Assembly: GCA_051746985.1 (NCBI GenBank)
Contig: JBNJFP010000009.1
Coordinates: 1-64,000 of the forward strand
Length of the DNA stretch: 64,000 nucleotides
Reading direction: 5' to 3'
Origin: Fodinibius sp051746985
GTDB lineage: Bacteria; Bacteroidota; Rhodothermia; Balneolales; Balneolaceae
The position numbers were made by a program, and so were the translations under genes. Under the pieces are notes generated by a model. That model saw nothing but the letters and a program-made list of their open reading frames with translations. It was not told the DNA's origin and made no database searches. Position 1 is the first letter of the stretch; every line of letters starts with the position of its first letter. Shown here in pieces: positions 28,931 to 38,167 of the stretch.

Positions 28931-29557
28931 TCAATAAATAGTTAAATTTATTCCTACAGAGAATTCAAATCCTGAGCCTTGAAAATGGGTTTCTTCTGAA
29001 GAGCGGTATGCACGTATGGAGCCGTCATCCCAACGATCAATAATTTCGGTGACGGTGCGTGTATTATGGGAGATAAACCGGTAGCCAGTTTTAGTAATCA
29101 GGGAAAAGAATTGAGAGATTTGCCAATCCCATTCCACATAAGGTTGGTAAGATTCATGATACTCATCTTCCAATGTTGCACCTAAGGCAACATTACGCTG
29201 ATATTCACTCAATTTAAATCGTCCCAATTCAATGCCGGTTTTAAACCAGTGAGATTTGCCCTTGTATAGAAAATAGGCAGGACTTATGCCATAAAAGTAG
29301 TCAATAGTTTGATTTCTACCTGTTGCGATAAACATTCCAAGTTCAATGTTAGCAATGTCAGGACGATAAAAAAGGAGCTTAAAAGTGGTTGAGGTGTTAT
29401 TGGAAAAAGTGCGGTTATTTATTTCAAAAGAAGGCTGAAGCGTTTGTCCTAAACCAACCTTGGCTATGGTTGGTTTTTGTTTTTCCGTTTGTGCGCAAAT
29501 GAGTGCAGGGATAAGTGTGATAAGTAATACGAGGATGAAAGTTGGCATTTTTTTCAT
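28931..29557 (-). CDS. putative outer membrane beta-barrel protein
   Basis: 208 residues, family not recognised. A signal peptide ends near LICAQTE. The rest alternates polar and aromatic residues in short strands (FKLLFYRPDIANIELGMF, YVEWDWQISQFFSLITKTG) and ends in an aromatic residue after GINLTIY, as expected of an outer-membrane barrel. Directly upstream lies a decayed fragment of a similar type of protein. Role unknown. Confidence 0.65.
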   Translation of the reverse strand: MKKMPTFILVLLITLIPALICAQTEKQKPTIAKVGLGQTLQPSFEINNRTFSNNTSTTFKLLFYRPDIANIELGMFIATGRNQTIDYFYGISPAYFLYKGKSHWFKTGIELGRFKLSEYQRNVALGATLEDEYHESYQPYVEWDWQISQFFSLITKTGYRFISHNTRTVTEIIDRWDDGSIRAYRSSEETHFQGSGFEFSVGINLTIY

Positions 29558-29585
29558 AAATCAACTCCGATATTAATTTAAGGCA

Positions 29586-29737
29586 TTAACGGCCAGAAAC
29601 CTGCGTTCTCCTACCAATCAAATAAAACAGGGGACCAACAACTAATAGTAGATGTAGTTGTCCGTACGTTCGTTGAATACCCCATGTGGGTCCTATTGCA
29701 AAGTCGTAATCTGCTTTGCTAGCAACGCCGATAGATT
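29586..29737 (-). pseudogene. C-terminal remnant of an outer-membrane-type protein
   Basis: A minus-strand frame open for ~49 codons, with no start codon and a stop just upstream. It reads in part KADYDFAIGPTWGIQRTYGQ and then LLLVVGPLFYLIGRR. The pattern of glycines and aromatics looks like a beta-barrel C-terminus and not like chance translation. It occupies the gap between the TIGR02757 gene and the barrel gene at 28931. I infer an eroded gene; no sequence identity with the intact neighbour is evident. Confidence 0.5.
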
Positions 29738-29775
29738 AACTAATCAAGGTATAAAAAATTGGAGTGGCCAAAAAT

Positions 29776-30618
29776 TTAATCCAGCATTGCCGGATTTTTG
29801 ATGAACTCTTGAGGAATCTCATCCTGATTTATACCCAAACCGAAAAGTGCATAATCGTACTTCGCGGGGTCTTGGGGATCCAAAAGTCGAAGGGCTTCGG
29901 TGAGTTCTTGCACCGCCCGCCAGTCGTTATAGGTTCGGGAAAGTAATCCCAATGCACGAGCCTGACGTGCAACGTGAACATCGAGGGGTATCATGAGTTT
30001 AGATGGTGGCATAAAATTCATCAGTCCCAAATCAACAGGACTGTTCTCACGCAATGCCCATCGCAGAAATAAATACAGCCGTTTACAGGAGCTCTTTTTA
30101 TCGGCGTTTGAAACATGCTTTTGTGTGCGTTGCGGTGCTTCTGGATGTTGTGCGAAAAATTGTTCATGGAAAACAGCCATTAGTGGACGATCATTTTTTT
30201 CGGCTTGTTGATAGCAATCCGCCCAAAACGCTTCAAAGGATCCAAACTTTTGGAGGATTGTTTGCAGGATTTTTACCAACCATCTCAAGTCGATAGGTTT
30301 AAACGTTCGGTGCTTGAATCCCTCGAAACGCTTGGCATCACGATCTTCGAAATGGGTGATAAATTCGGTAGGACGATTATCCATCCTGTTCAGAAAATCA
30401 CGCACTTTGCGGATGACAATATCGCGACGTCCCCACGCCATAGTAGCGGCAAAAAAGCCCGCCAATAGCTGATCTTCCTTCTGATTAAAAGCATGCATGA
30501 ATAGAATCGGGTCATCCTCGATATAATCGGGTTGTTCGACTTTTGAAACCCATCTGTCAAGAAAGGGTTTAAGCTTTTTCACTTCTTTTGGAGACCGTTT
30601 TGTGAGCTCTGGCGGCAT
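29776..30618 (-). CDS. TIGR02757 / DUF2400 family protein
   Basis: 280-residue soluble protein of the TIGR02757 family, common in Bacteroidetes and Epsilonproteobacteria, with no settled function. Recognisable stretches are DDPILFMHAFNQKEDQLLAG, FFAATMAWGRRDIVI, CKRLYLFLRWALRENSP and MIPLDVHVARQARALGL. The helical pattern with a C-terminal HVARQARALGL segment is reminiscent of HhH DNA glycosylases, an idea helped only weakly by mutY next door. A dispersed repeat separates the two genes. Confidence 0.85.
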   Translation of the reverse strand: MPPELTKRSPKEVKKLKPFLDRWVSKVEQPDYIEDDPILFMHAFNQKEDQLLAGFFAATMAWGRRDIVIRKVRDFLNRMDNRPTEFITHFEDRDAKRFEGFKHRTFKPIDLRWLVKILQTILQKFGSFEAFWADCYQQAEKNDRPLMAVFHEQFFAQHPEAPQRTQKHVSNADKKSSCKRLYLFLRWALRENSPVDLGLMNFMPPSKLMIPLDVHVARQARALGLLSRTYNDWRAVQELTEALRLLDPQDPAKYDYALFGLGINQDEIPQEFIKNPAMLD

Positions 30619-30650
30619 TTATCGTATGACTATCGAATCAATTTAAAAAG

Positions 30651-30730
30651 TGTCACCCTGAATTTATTTCAGGATCTGATTTTATACAATACAACTGGGA
30701 GTTAGAGATGCTGAAACGAGTTCAGCATGA
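30651..30730. repeat. dispersed intergenic repeat (CACCCTGAATTTATTTCAGG type), copy 2
   Basis: TGTCACCCTGAATTTATTTC opens it. AGATGCTGAAACGAGTTCAGC closes it, giving two hairpins (CCTGAA/TTCAGG and GCTGAA/TTCAGC). This is the uninterrupted form of the element also found at 9424-9550. It sits between mutY and the TIGR02757 gene, immediately past the mutY stop. Confidence 0.65.
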
Positions 30731-30737
30731 AATAAAG

Positions 30738-31847
30738 CTATATTTCCAATTCCTGCTGTCCCTTATTCAGATTCATTAACTTTTCGGTAAGCTTGCGATT
30801 GGCCTTTGGGAAAGGATAATCCGCCAGTTCATCAATAGCAATCCAGCGAATTTTTTGGCTGCTTTTCGGCTTGGGATCTCCATCTGCCAACTCACATAAA
30901 TAAGCATGCATCGTAATTTTAAAGTGCGAATAAGCGTGATCCAGTTTCATAAATGGTTTATTGATGGAAACCTCAATATCTAACTCTTCATTGAGTTCAC
31001 GTTTCACCGTTTCCACGATTTCTTCCCCTTTTTCCTGCTTTCCGCCGGGAAATTCCCACATACCGCCCAACATAGCGTCATTAGGACGTAACGCGATGAG
31101 TACTTCTTCATTTTCATTCATCACAATACCAACCCCAATCTGGTGGTGGGGACGTTTTTTAGCGGATGATTTATAAGGGATTTCCTCAGTTTTGGCCGTT
31201 TTAAAGGCCACGCAGCCAGCTTGAATGGGACACTCTTGACAATTGGGGTTGGAAGGCGTGCAAACGGTCGCTCCCAATTCCATGACCGCCTGGTTAAAAT
31301 CGCCGGGACGATTATCCGAAATTACCTCATCGGCAGTGTCTTGTATAGCATTTTTGGTGGACGAACTGCGCACGTCATCTTCAATCCCCAAGTAACGGCT
31401 GAGGACACGAATTACGTTTCCATCCACAACAGCATGCTTTTTCTGGTAGGCAATACTCAGCACCGCTGACGCAGTATAAGGGCCCACGCCTTTCAGCTCT
31501 GTGATGTCATCCCAGTTGTCGGGAACTTGACTATCAAACTCTTCAACGACCAGCTTCGATGCAGCGTGAAGGTGACGAGCACGACTGTAATATCCGAGTC
31601 CCTCCCAGACTTTGAGGACGTCTTGCTGGTCGGCCTCGGCCAGATCATCAACCGTGGGAAAGTGCTCCATAAACCGGTTAAAATAGGGGGTGGCCTGATC
31701 CACGCGCGTTTGCTGCAGCATAATTTCGGAGACCCATATTTTATAGGGATCACCGCAACCGCGCCACGGCATATCGCGCTTATGTTGATCGTACCACGCC
31801 AGTAAGTTGTCTTGGAACTCAGTTGTATCCAAAAGAAGAAATCCCAA
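30738..31847 (-). CDS. mutY: adenine DNA glycosylase MutY
   Basis: Removes adenine mispaired with 8-oxoguanine, 369 residues. The HhH-GPD domain shows VSEIMLQQTRVDQATPYF with the catalytic Glu, VWEGLGYYSRARHLH, and LKGVGPYTASAVLSIAY with VVDGNVIRVLSR. The iron-sulfur loop is complete as C-x6-C-x2-C-x5-C in CTPSNPNCQECPIQAGC. The C-terminal NUDIX-like 8-oxoG recognition domain follows (WEFPGGKQEKGEEI). It lies 15 bases downstream of the 31863 gene. Confidence 0.95.
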   Translation of the reverse strand: MGFLLLDTTEFQDNLLAWYDQHKRDMPWRGCGDPYKIWVSEIMLQQTRVDQATPYFNRFMEHFPTVDDLAEADQQDVLKVWEGLGYYSRARHLHAASKLVVEEFDSQVPDNWDDITELKGVGPYTASAVLSIAYQKKHAVVDGNVIRVLSRYLGIEDDVRSSSTKNAIQDTADEVISDNRPGDFNQAVMELGATVCTPSNPNCQECPIQAGCVAFKTAKTEEIPYKSSAKKRPHHQIGVGIVMNENEEVLIALRPNDAMLGGMWEFPGGKQEKGEEIVETVKRELNEELDIEVSINKPFMKLDHAYSHFKITMHAYLCELADGDPKPKSSQKIRWIAIDELADYPFPKANRKLTEKLMNLNKGQQELEI

Positions 31848-31862
31848 AAAAGTTAAAGTGAA

Positions 31863-33434
31863 TTAGTTCTCCGTATCTTCGTCGTCTTCATCCCGCGGAT
31901 TTTCGACCACTTTAATAGTGATGTCGGTTCGTTTGGCAGCTCCAAACTGATCGGTGGCAATGACTCGGAATTTATTTTCTCCCACTTGTCGGGCCGTTGG
32001 AGTCCACGTGAATTCTCCAGTTTTTTCATCAATAGAAGCCCCATCGGGAAGGTCAACGCCTAAATAGCGTACCAGGTCACGGTCGTTACCATCGGGATCG
32101 GTAGCTTTAATGGGCAGGGTAAATTCTTCATCGACCGGAATGCTAATGGATCTGATCGGTGCAAACCGAGGGGGAGAATTAAAGGAGGTAACTTCAATAT
32201 CGAAGGAAGTACTATCCGTTTTTCCACTCTTTGTGGAGGCGATAATTTTTACCTTATGTGTGCCCACATCGTCCGAAGTAGGTTCCCAGTAAAAACTACG
32301 TCCCCGTATTTGAGCATGATCTATACTTTCTGAGCGGTATGAAAATTGAACGGCATTACCGGGGATATCCTGCTCAAATTCGATGGGGACAAGCAGTGTT
32401 TTAGAATTGGGAACTGTTTTGGAAGAAATCTCTTTAAGGTCGATCTCTCCCTCGTAGTCTTCTGCTAAATCAGATTGCATGATATCATCGTCCGAAGCTG
32501 ATGGATCAGAAGTAATAACTCTGCTTAATTTATTATTTTCTGATAACCAAAGGTCATCATACGTAACGGTAAAATAGTTGCCTGCCTCGTCATCGTCTTT
32601 CCAAATTTGGGGACTTCTATTCTGATAAGAGGTCCACACCCGGTTTGAATTCCCCTGGATAATAAGCCAGTTTTTCCACGCTTCAATTTTGGTGACCGGC
32701 TCTTCAATACTGCCAAGCTTTGAGCTGTTGCCCGAGCCATCAATCTCAAAAATATTACCGTCCTTATCTGAACCGTAAACAGTATTTTCGATCAAAAATA
32801 TTTTGTTTAGCTCTTCGGAAAGATCCAATTCTTTATCCAGTGTCAATTCCTCATCTTCATAATCAAAATGATACAGCTTTTGATTTTTTGAAAGTGCAAA
32901 AAGCTGATCAGAAGACGTTTCGATATCGATAATATTTTCTCTACTAAGCTTTGATCGTTCCACATAATCCACGGTCGAATCCACGGCAGCCGGAGTTTGC
33001 AGCGATAATTTTCCAAGTCCTTTATTACCAAGCGCTACAAATAAATTATTATCAATTCGTTTGGCATCGCGGGGATTGGCGGGCAGCAACGTCGAAGAAT
33101 ATACGCCCAGCACCGAAGTAGGCTCTAAGACCGTAAGCCGTCGGCTATCCCCAAACAGGTAGGCAAAACGAATGTCAGCCGTCAATTTATCTCCGCGCTG
33201 TTCCATTCCCGTGGATGAATATAGCCACTGCAGCGTATCTTGCTGCGTGCGAAAAACGGCCATTCCTTCCGAATCGGAAAGTACGTAAACGTGCGCCTCT
33301 GAACTGGCTACGGCAATGGTCGATGGGATCTCAAGAACATATGAAAAATCTTTTTGCAGCGATGGTTGAGCGTTTGTAGTGGAGGTAATGCCAAATAACA
33401 GACTCGCAAAAAATATAAACAGTACGTTTTTCAT
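31863..33434 (-). CDS. exported protein with cadherin/Ig-like putative domains
   Basis: 523 residues, not assigned to a named family. A signal peptide ends near TNAQPS. Residues ~25-330 form repeated short strands resembling a beta-propeller (VYVLSDSEGMAVF, FALSKNQKLYHFDY, VYGSDKDGNIFEIDG). Residues ~345-510 hold two Ig-like putative (He_PIG / dystroglycan-type) domains, the second reading ATDPDGNDRDLVRYLGVDL and FTWTPTARQVGENKFRVIA. The tail is very acidic. It starts 3 bases from the epimerase stop, so both are likely cotranscribed with mutY downstream. Surface or periplasmic role, otherwise unknown. Confidence 0.7.
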   Translation of the reverse strand: MKNVLFIFFASLLFGITSTTNAQPSLQKDFSYVLEIPSTIAVASSEAHVYVLSDSEGMAVFRTQQDTLQWLYSSTGMEQRGDKLTADIRFAYLFGDSRRLTVLEPTSVLGVYSSTLLPANPRDAKRIDNNLFVALGNKGLGKLSLQTPAAVDSTVDYVERSKLSRENIIDIETSSDQLFALSKNQKLYHFDYEDEELTLDKELDLSEELNKIFLIENTVYGSDKDGNIFEIDGSGNSSKLGSIEEPVTKIEAWKNWLIIQGNSNRVWTSYQNRSPQIWKDDDEAGNYFTVTYDDLWLSENNKLSRVITSDPSASDDDIMQSDLAEDYEGEIDLKEISSKTVPNSKTLLVPIEFEQDIPGNAVQFSYRSESIDHAQIRGRSFYWEPTSDDVGTHKVKIIASTKSGKTDSTSFDIEVTSFNSPPRFAPIRSISIPVDEEFTLPIKATDPDGNDRDLVRYLGVDLPDGASIDEKTGEFTWTPTARQVGENKFRVIATDQFGAAKRTDITIKVVENPRDEDDEDTEN

Positions 33435-33437
33435 GGG

Positions 33438-34415
33438 TTATAGCCAGTGATGTTTTTGATACCAGTGAATGGTGCGCGAAATACCTTCGCCCAGCGAATA
33501 TTGCGGGGTATAGCCGAGTTCGCGATGTGCCTTTTCATTAGAGCACGTCCATTCCAAAATTAATTCTTTCGCTTTTTCCCTGTTAAGAACGGGATAGATT
33601 CCAAAAAATGATGCAGTTTTTTCAAACGTGCCGGCAATGCTTTTAACAAGCTTGGGTTTTACATAAATGGGTAACGCCTTTTTACCCAATACTTTTGAGG
33701 TAGTTCCACGTATTTGATCCCAGGTATAAATTTGGGGGCCCGATACAAAATAGGTGTGCACGCCTTTTGTAGTTTGATGTACGGCCTTAAAAATACCGTT
33801 GATCACATCTCCAACATACACCATAGATATTTTGGGATGCGTTCCGTTACCGATAATGGGACAGATACGGTTATTCATCATCTTAAAGAAGCTGTAAATC
33901 TGATCTTCACGGGGGCCATATACCGCTGGCGGACGTAAAATGGTGATCGAAGTTTGTCCGTTGCTAACCTCATGGATCATTTCTTCCATTTCTTTTTTAG
34001 ATCGCCCGTAATTGCTGACGGGATTCATTGCCTTCTCTTCAGTTACGGGCCCATCCTCACTGGGTCCCGCTGCAGCCAGTGAGGAAAGTATCACAATTTT
34101 TGGAACCCCTTCCTTTTGTGCAATCCGGAGAAGGTTTTCGGTGGCATCGACATTGGCATGTTTAAGTTCTTCGTAGCTTGGCGCCTTCACCCGGCCGGCA
34201 ATATGGAAGATTACATCCACATCTTTTATCGCTTTGTTAAGCACAGGAAGGTCGTCAAGGTCGCCGTGAATTCGGATAAAGTTCTTGTCTTTGAGCCACT
34301 TTTCATTGTTACGGATAAGGCAGCGAACCTCAGAATAGTCCTCAGAATCTATGAGAGCGTCGGCCAGATGACTTCCAATAAAACCAGTGCCGCCAGTTAC
34401 GAAGGCTTTCATCAA
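33438..34415 (-). CDS. NAD-dependent epimerase/dehydratase, candidate ceramide reductase
   Basis: 325-residue extended short-chain dehydrogenase. The NAD-binding motif is FVTGGTGFIGSHLADAL, the active-site serine region is VILSSLAAAGPS, and the YxxxK catalytic pair is in YGRSK. Without context the call would stop there. Divergent from it, 101 bases away, are two glycosyltransferases, serine palmitoyltransferase and a GNAT acyltransferase. In Caulobacter and Bacteroides the enzyme reducing the 3-oxo group in ceramide synthesis (CerR) belongs to this epimerase-like class. CerR is therefore my inference from context. The second ATG (34412) is an equal start. Confidence 0.8.
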   Translation of the reverse strand: MMKAFVTGGTGFIGSHLADALIDSEDYSEVRCLIRNNEKWLKDKNFIRIHGDLDDLPVLNKAIKDVDVIFHIAGRVKAPSYEELKHANVDATENLLRIAQKEGVPKIVILSSLAAAGPSEDGPVTEEKAMNPVSNYGRSKKEMEEMIHEVSNGQTSITILRPPAVYGPREDQIYSFFKMMNNRICPIIGNGTHPKISMVYVGDVINGIFKAVHQTTKGVHTYFVSGPQIYTWDQIRGTTSKVLGKKALPIYVKPKLVKSIAGTFEKTASFFGIYPVLNREKAKELILEWTCSNEKAHRELGYTPQYSLGEGISRTIHWYQKHHWL

Positions 34416-34516
34416 ATTTTGTATATTTGGAGCTTAAAAAACAGTGATCTTAAAGAATCATCGCGCGTTTAAAACGGTTGTAAAGATACAAATATCAAAG
34501 ATGTATTGGAAAATTT

Positions 34517-35671
34517 ATGAAGGAACTTAGAGTCGCCATATTTACCGGCAACTACAACCATATTCAGGATGGGGTTTCCCTGACGTTGAATCGGTTGGTG
34601 GCATTTTTAGAAGAACAGGGGGTTCCGGTATTGGTTTTTGGCCCCACTATTGATGAGCCGGCTATTGATCATGAAGGAGAATTTGTGGCGGTGCCTTCTG
34701 TGCCGGTGCCGGGGCGATCAGAATATCGAATTACCGTTGGATTCCCAGAAAAGGCACAACGGCGACTCCGAGAATTTGAACCCACGCTTATCCATTTGGC
34801 AACACCCGATGTATTGGGATTTCGTGCGATGCGCTGGGGGCAGGCCAACAATATCCAGATTGTGGCTTCTTACCACACACACTTTACCAGCTATCTGAAG
34901 TATTATAACCTGGATATGTTAGAAATGCTCGGCTGGAAATATATTGGATGGTTTTACAGTCAGTGCAAGCATATTTATGTGCCCTCGCCCTCTATGGCCG
35001 ACGAACTTAATGAAGAAGGGATTGATGAGGGCGTTCGAATTTGGGCACGAGGCGTAAATACCGAGCAGTTTAATCCCGATTTTAGGGATATGGAATGGCG
35101 GCGCTCCATTGGATTTAAAGATGATGATAAGGTTGTGACGTTTGTTTCACGGTTGGTTTGGGAAAAAAATCTTCAGACTTTTGTAGATACTGTTAAGCGA
35201 CTCCAGCAGGATAATCCCAATATAAAAGCAATGGTGGTGGGTGACGGTCCAGCTAAAAAGGAGCTCGAGCATATGTTGCCCGAAGCGCATTTCACTGGCT
35301 TTATCACCGGGGATGCATTGAGTCGTGCTTATGCCAGTAGTGATGTGTTTCTATTTCCATCCGAAACCGAAACCTTTGGCAACGTAACCCTGGAGGCCAT
35401 GTCGAGTGGATTACCTTGTGTTGTTGCTGATGCTACAGGCAGCCGATCGCTGGTAGAATCGGGGGTTAATGGATTTTTGGCAGCCCCGCGTGATACACAG
35501 GCTTTTGCAAAATGTGTTCGGGATATTGCCAGTGATAATACATTATGGGAGCGAATGAGTAAAGCGGCGCGGCAAAAGGCATTGGCATATTCTTGGGAAA
35601 ATGTGAACGGCAAGCTGCTCGAAAATTATCGCGAGGCACTCAGCGAGCCGCGTCCACAACTAAAATTTTAG
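34517..35671 (+). CDS. GT4-family glycosyltransferase
   Basis: 384-residue retaining glycosyltransferase with GT-B fold. The N-terminal acceptor domain begins RVAIFTGNYNHIQDGVSLT. The donor domain starts near residue 200 (VVTFVSRLVWEKNLQTFV) and carries the E-x7-E nucleotide-sugar motif in ETETFGNVTLEAM. Overall it resembles the alpha-mannosyltransferase / sulfoquinovosyl-transferase branch that adds sugars to lipids. It leads the SPT cluster, and I infer a lipid acceptor, perhaps ceramide. The next glycosyltransferase follows after 18 bases. Confidence 0.88.
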   Translation: MKELRVAIFTGNYNHIQDGVSLTLNRLVAFLEEQGVPVLVFGPTIDEPAIDHEGEFVAVPSVPVPGRSEYRITVGFPEKAQRRLREFEPTLIHLATPDVLGFRAMRWGQANNIQIVASYHTHFTSYLKYYNLDMLEMLGWKYIGWFYSQCKHIYVPSPSMADELNEEGIDEGVRIWARGVNTEQFNPDFRDMEWRRSIGFKDDDKVVTFVSRLVWEKNLQTFVDTVKRLQQDNPNIKAMVVGDGPAKKELEHMLPEAHFTGFITGDALSRAYASSDVFLFPSETETFGNVTLEAMSSGLPCVVADATGSRSLVESGVNGFLAAPRDTQAFAKCVRDIASDNTLWERMSKAARQKALAYSWENVNGKLLENYREALSEPRPQLKF

Positions 35672-35689
35672 CAAAATACAGAATATTAC

Positions 35690-36823
35690 GTGCGAATTTT
35701 ATATGTATCTCATACCCATCCGCCCGAAGGCGACATCCTGGAAAATGTGGGCGGCATGCAACGGGTTAGTCAGCAGTTGATCAATGAGCTTAGGCGAAAA
35801 GACAATGTGAAAGTGATTCCAGAGGTCATTAATGTTTCTGAGGATGGTAGCATTGTATTTCAAACAGCTGGATTTTTATTTAAGAACCTTTTTGAATTGC
35901 CGCACAAAGTTCGCGAATCCAAGGCCGATATAGTGGTCTTCTCATCTATGGTCACGGCCAGTCTTGCCTACTTTTTGCGGGATAGAATATCCGTCCCCAT
36001 GGTCACCATTAATCATGGACGCGATGTAACCCTGCCGGTAGGTATTTATCAATGGTTTGTACCGAAGGTCTTCGAGAACCTTGATGGGGTTATTTCGGTT
36101 TCAAGGGCAACGCGCCAGGAATGTATCAAACGGGGAATGAATCCTGATAAAGGGGTTGCCTTGCCTAATGGATTTGACTTTAAGAAGCTGAATAATTTTC
36201 CGGATAAAGAAAAATCCCGGAGCCGGTTACAGAAGAATTTTCGCATTCCTCTGCAGAACAAGTTTATGCTACTTACCGTCGGGCGGAAAGTGAAACGGAA
36301 GGGGCATGAATGGTTTATCCGCGAGGTATTGCCGAAGCTGGATGAAGACGTGGTTTATGTAACGGTGGGGGATGGCCCCGAATTTGATAATATTGACGAT
36401 GCCGTAGATGATTCATCGCATCAAAACCGAATTTTTCTGCTGGGACGTCAGCCCGATGAAGTGTTAAAACAGGCCTATGCCGCCGCAGATGTTTTTGTGA
36501 TGCCGAACATTCCTGTTGAAGGGGATATGGAAGGATTTGGAATTGTGCTATTGGAAGCAAATATGGCTCACACCCCAGCGGTGGCGGCTGACTTGGAGGG
36601 CATTAAGGATGTCATTGAACAGGGTAAAAATGGTTATCGGGTACCCTCGCTTGATGCCGAACAATTTGCCGATACCGTAAAACAGATGCTTGCGAATAAT
36701 TTGGAACAATTCTCCCTGCAAACGCGTAGGTATGTGCAAGAGCAATTCAGCTGGAAGCGCGTATCGCAACAGTATATTGATTTTTTTCAAACAGTAATTG
36801 ACAGATATACCCCACCCTCCTAA
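35690..36823 (+). CDS. GT4-family glycosyltransferase
   Basis: 377 residues, GT-B fold, with a GTG start at 35690 (MRILYVSHTHPPEGDI). The donor domain has LLTVGRKVKRKGHEWFI and the E-x7-E motif in EGFGIVLLEANM. It differs clearly from the preceding glycosyltransferase in sequence, so the pair is not a recent duplication; two different sugars or successive additions are plausible. 87 bases separate it from the serine palmitoyltransferase gene. Confidence 0.88.
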   Translation: MRILYVSHTHPPEGDILENVGGMQRVSQQLINELRRKDNVKVIPEVINVSEDGSIVFQTAGFLFKNLFELPHKVRESKADIVVFSSMVTASLAYFLRDRISVPMVTINHGRDVTLPVGIYQWFVPKVFENLDGVISVSRATRQECIKRGMNPDKGVALPNGFDFKKLNNFPDKEKSRSRLQKNFRIPLQNKFMLLTVGRKVKRKGHEWFIREVLPKLDEDVVYVTVGDGPEFDNIDDAVDDSSHQNRIFLLGRQPDEVLKQAYAAADVFVMPNIPVEGDMEGFGIVLLEANMAHTPAVAADLEGIKDVIEQGKNGYRVPSLDAEQFADTVKQMLANNLEQFSLQTRRYVQEQFSWKRVSQQYIDFFQTVIDRYTPPS

Positions 36824-36910
36824 AATTAAGATTATCGTATTGATAATTTGATTGACGGGTAATATGGAAGTATATTTACAACGATAAGCACTTTTTTAAA
36901 AAGCCGAAAA

Positions 36911-38164
36911 ATGGAACGAATGGCTGATTCTAAATCAGATGTAAGAACAAACGATATTTTTGCAAAGGCTTACGATTTTACAAAAGCCGAGGAAGTTAAA
37001 TCAAAGGGACTCTATCCCTATTTTAAGCCCCTTCAGGCTACCGATGGTACAACGGTTCAGATAGACGGCCGCGAGGTAATAATGGCCGGTTCTAATAATT
37101 ATCTCGGGTTGACAAACGATCCTCGAGTTATTGAAGCTGCTACCGAGGTGTTAAAGGTGTACGGTACCGGATGTACAGGTTCTCGCTATTTGAATGGAAC
37201 GCTGGATCTGCATATCGAGCTGGAAGAAAAATTAGCAGAATTTATGCGTAAAGATTCCTGTGTGTTGTTTAGTACAGGATATCAAACCAATGAAGGGGCC
37301 ATCCAAACAATTGCCGGACGTAAAGATGTTATCTTTTCTGACAAAGATAACCACGCTTGTATTGTTACCGGGACCCTTGTTTCTAACGCCAAGACGATGC
37401 GTTTTAAGCATAACGATATGGAACAGCTTGAAATGCTGATGGGGCGTGCTGACAAAGAGGCCGGTAAAATTATCGTTAGCGACGGTGTTTTCTCCATGTC
37501 GGGGACTATTGCTAATGTGCCCGAATTGGTTCGGCTGAAAAATAAATATGACGCTCGTCTTTATCTTGATGATGCACATGCCATTGGCGTGGTTGGTGAA
37601 GGCGGACGCGGATCGGCTTCTACCTTTGATTTGATGGATGAGGTAGATTTAATTAGCGGAACTTTTTCAAAATCATTTGCCTCACTGGGTGGATTTTTGG
37701 TCGGTGACCATGAAGTGATAGAATATATTCGTCATAATTCGCCGGCTCACATTTTTAGCGCTTCCATGCCGCCAGCTAATGTGGCAACGGTGTTAAAAGC
37801 CCTCGAAATTTTACAAGAGGAAACCTGGCGATTAGAACGACTGGAAAAGATATCCAATTATATGCGTGAGTCGCTTCGTGATATGGGCTTCAATGTTTGG
37901 AGCAGTCAAACTCCGATTATCCCCGTTGTAATTGGAGAAATGATGGATTGTTTCCAATTCTGGAAAGGACTCTTCGAAGCAGGAGTATATGTGAATGCGG
38001 TGGTCCCCCCGGGCGTACCGCGTGGCCAATCGCTTGTACGCACCAGTTACATGGCTACTCATACCGATGAACATCTCGATCGCATTCTGGAAGCATTTCG
38101 AAAAGTTGGTATCGAGCAGGGCATTATCGATCAAAATGGACATTCACTGCTCGAAATAGATTAA
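36911..38164 (+). CDS. spt: serine palmitoyltransferase
   Basis: PLP enzyme of the alpha-oxoamine synthase family, 417 residues. The N-terminus (FAKAYDFTKAEEVKSKGLYP, then YF) and MAGSNNYLGLTNDPRV, GTGCTGSRYLNGTLDLHIEL, FSTGYQTNEGAI match Bacteroidetes serine palmitoyltransferases better than KBL or BioF. The PLP lysine is in SGTFSKSFASLGG. It condenses serine with an acyl-CoA to 3-ketosphinganine, the first sphingolipid step. The GNAT gene starts 3 bases after its stop. BioF and glycine acetyltransferase are less likely, since no biotin or threonine genes are near. Confidence 0.88.
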   Translation: MERMADSKSDVRTNDIFAKAYDFTKAEEVKSKGLYPYFKPLQATDGTTVQIDGREVIMAGSNNYLGLTNDPRVIEAATEVLKVYGTGCTGSRYLNGTLDLHIELEEKLAEFMRKDSCVLFSTGYQTNEGAIQTIAGRKDVIFSDKDNHACIVTGTLVSNAKTMRFKHNDMEQLEMLMGRADKEAGKIIVSDGVFSMSGTIANVPELVRLKNKYDARLYLDDAHAIGVVGEGGRGSASTFDLMDEVDLISGTFSKSFASLGGFLVGDHEVIEYIRHNSPAHIFSASMPPANVATVLKALEILQEETWRLERLEKISNYMRESLRDMGFNVWSSQTPIIPVVIGEMMDCFQFWKGLFEAGVYVNAVVPPGVPRGQSLVRTSYMATHTDEHLDRILEAFRKVGIEQGIIDQNGHSLLEID

Positions 38165-38167
38165 ATT

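Noticed and set aside
36911..38164. Glycine C-acetyltransferase or BioF
   Set aside because: N-terminal stretch and neighbours fit serine palmitoyltransferase better; no threonine or biotin genes nearby.
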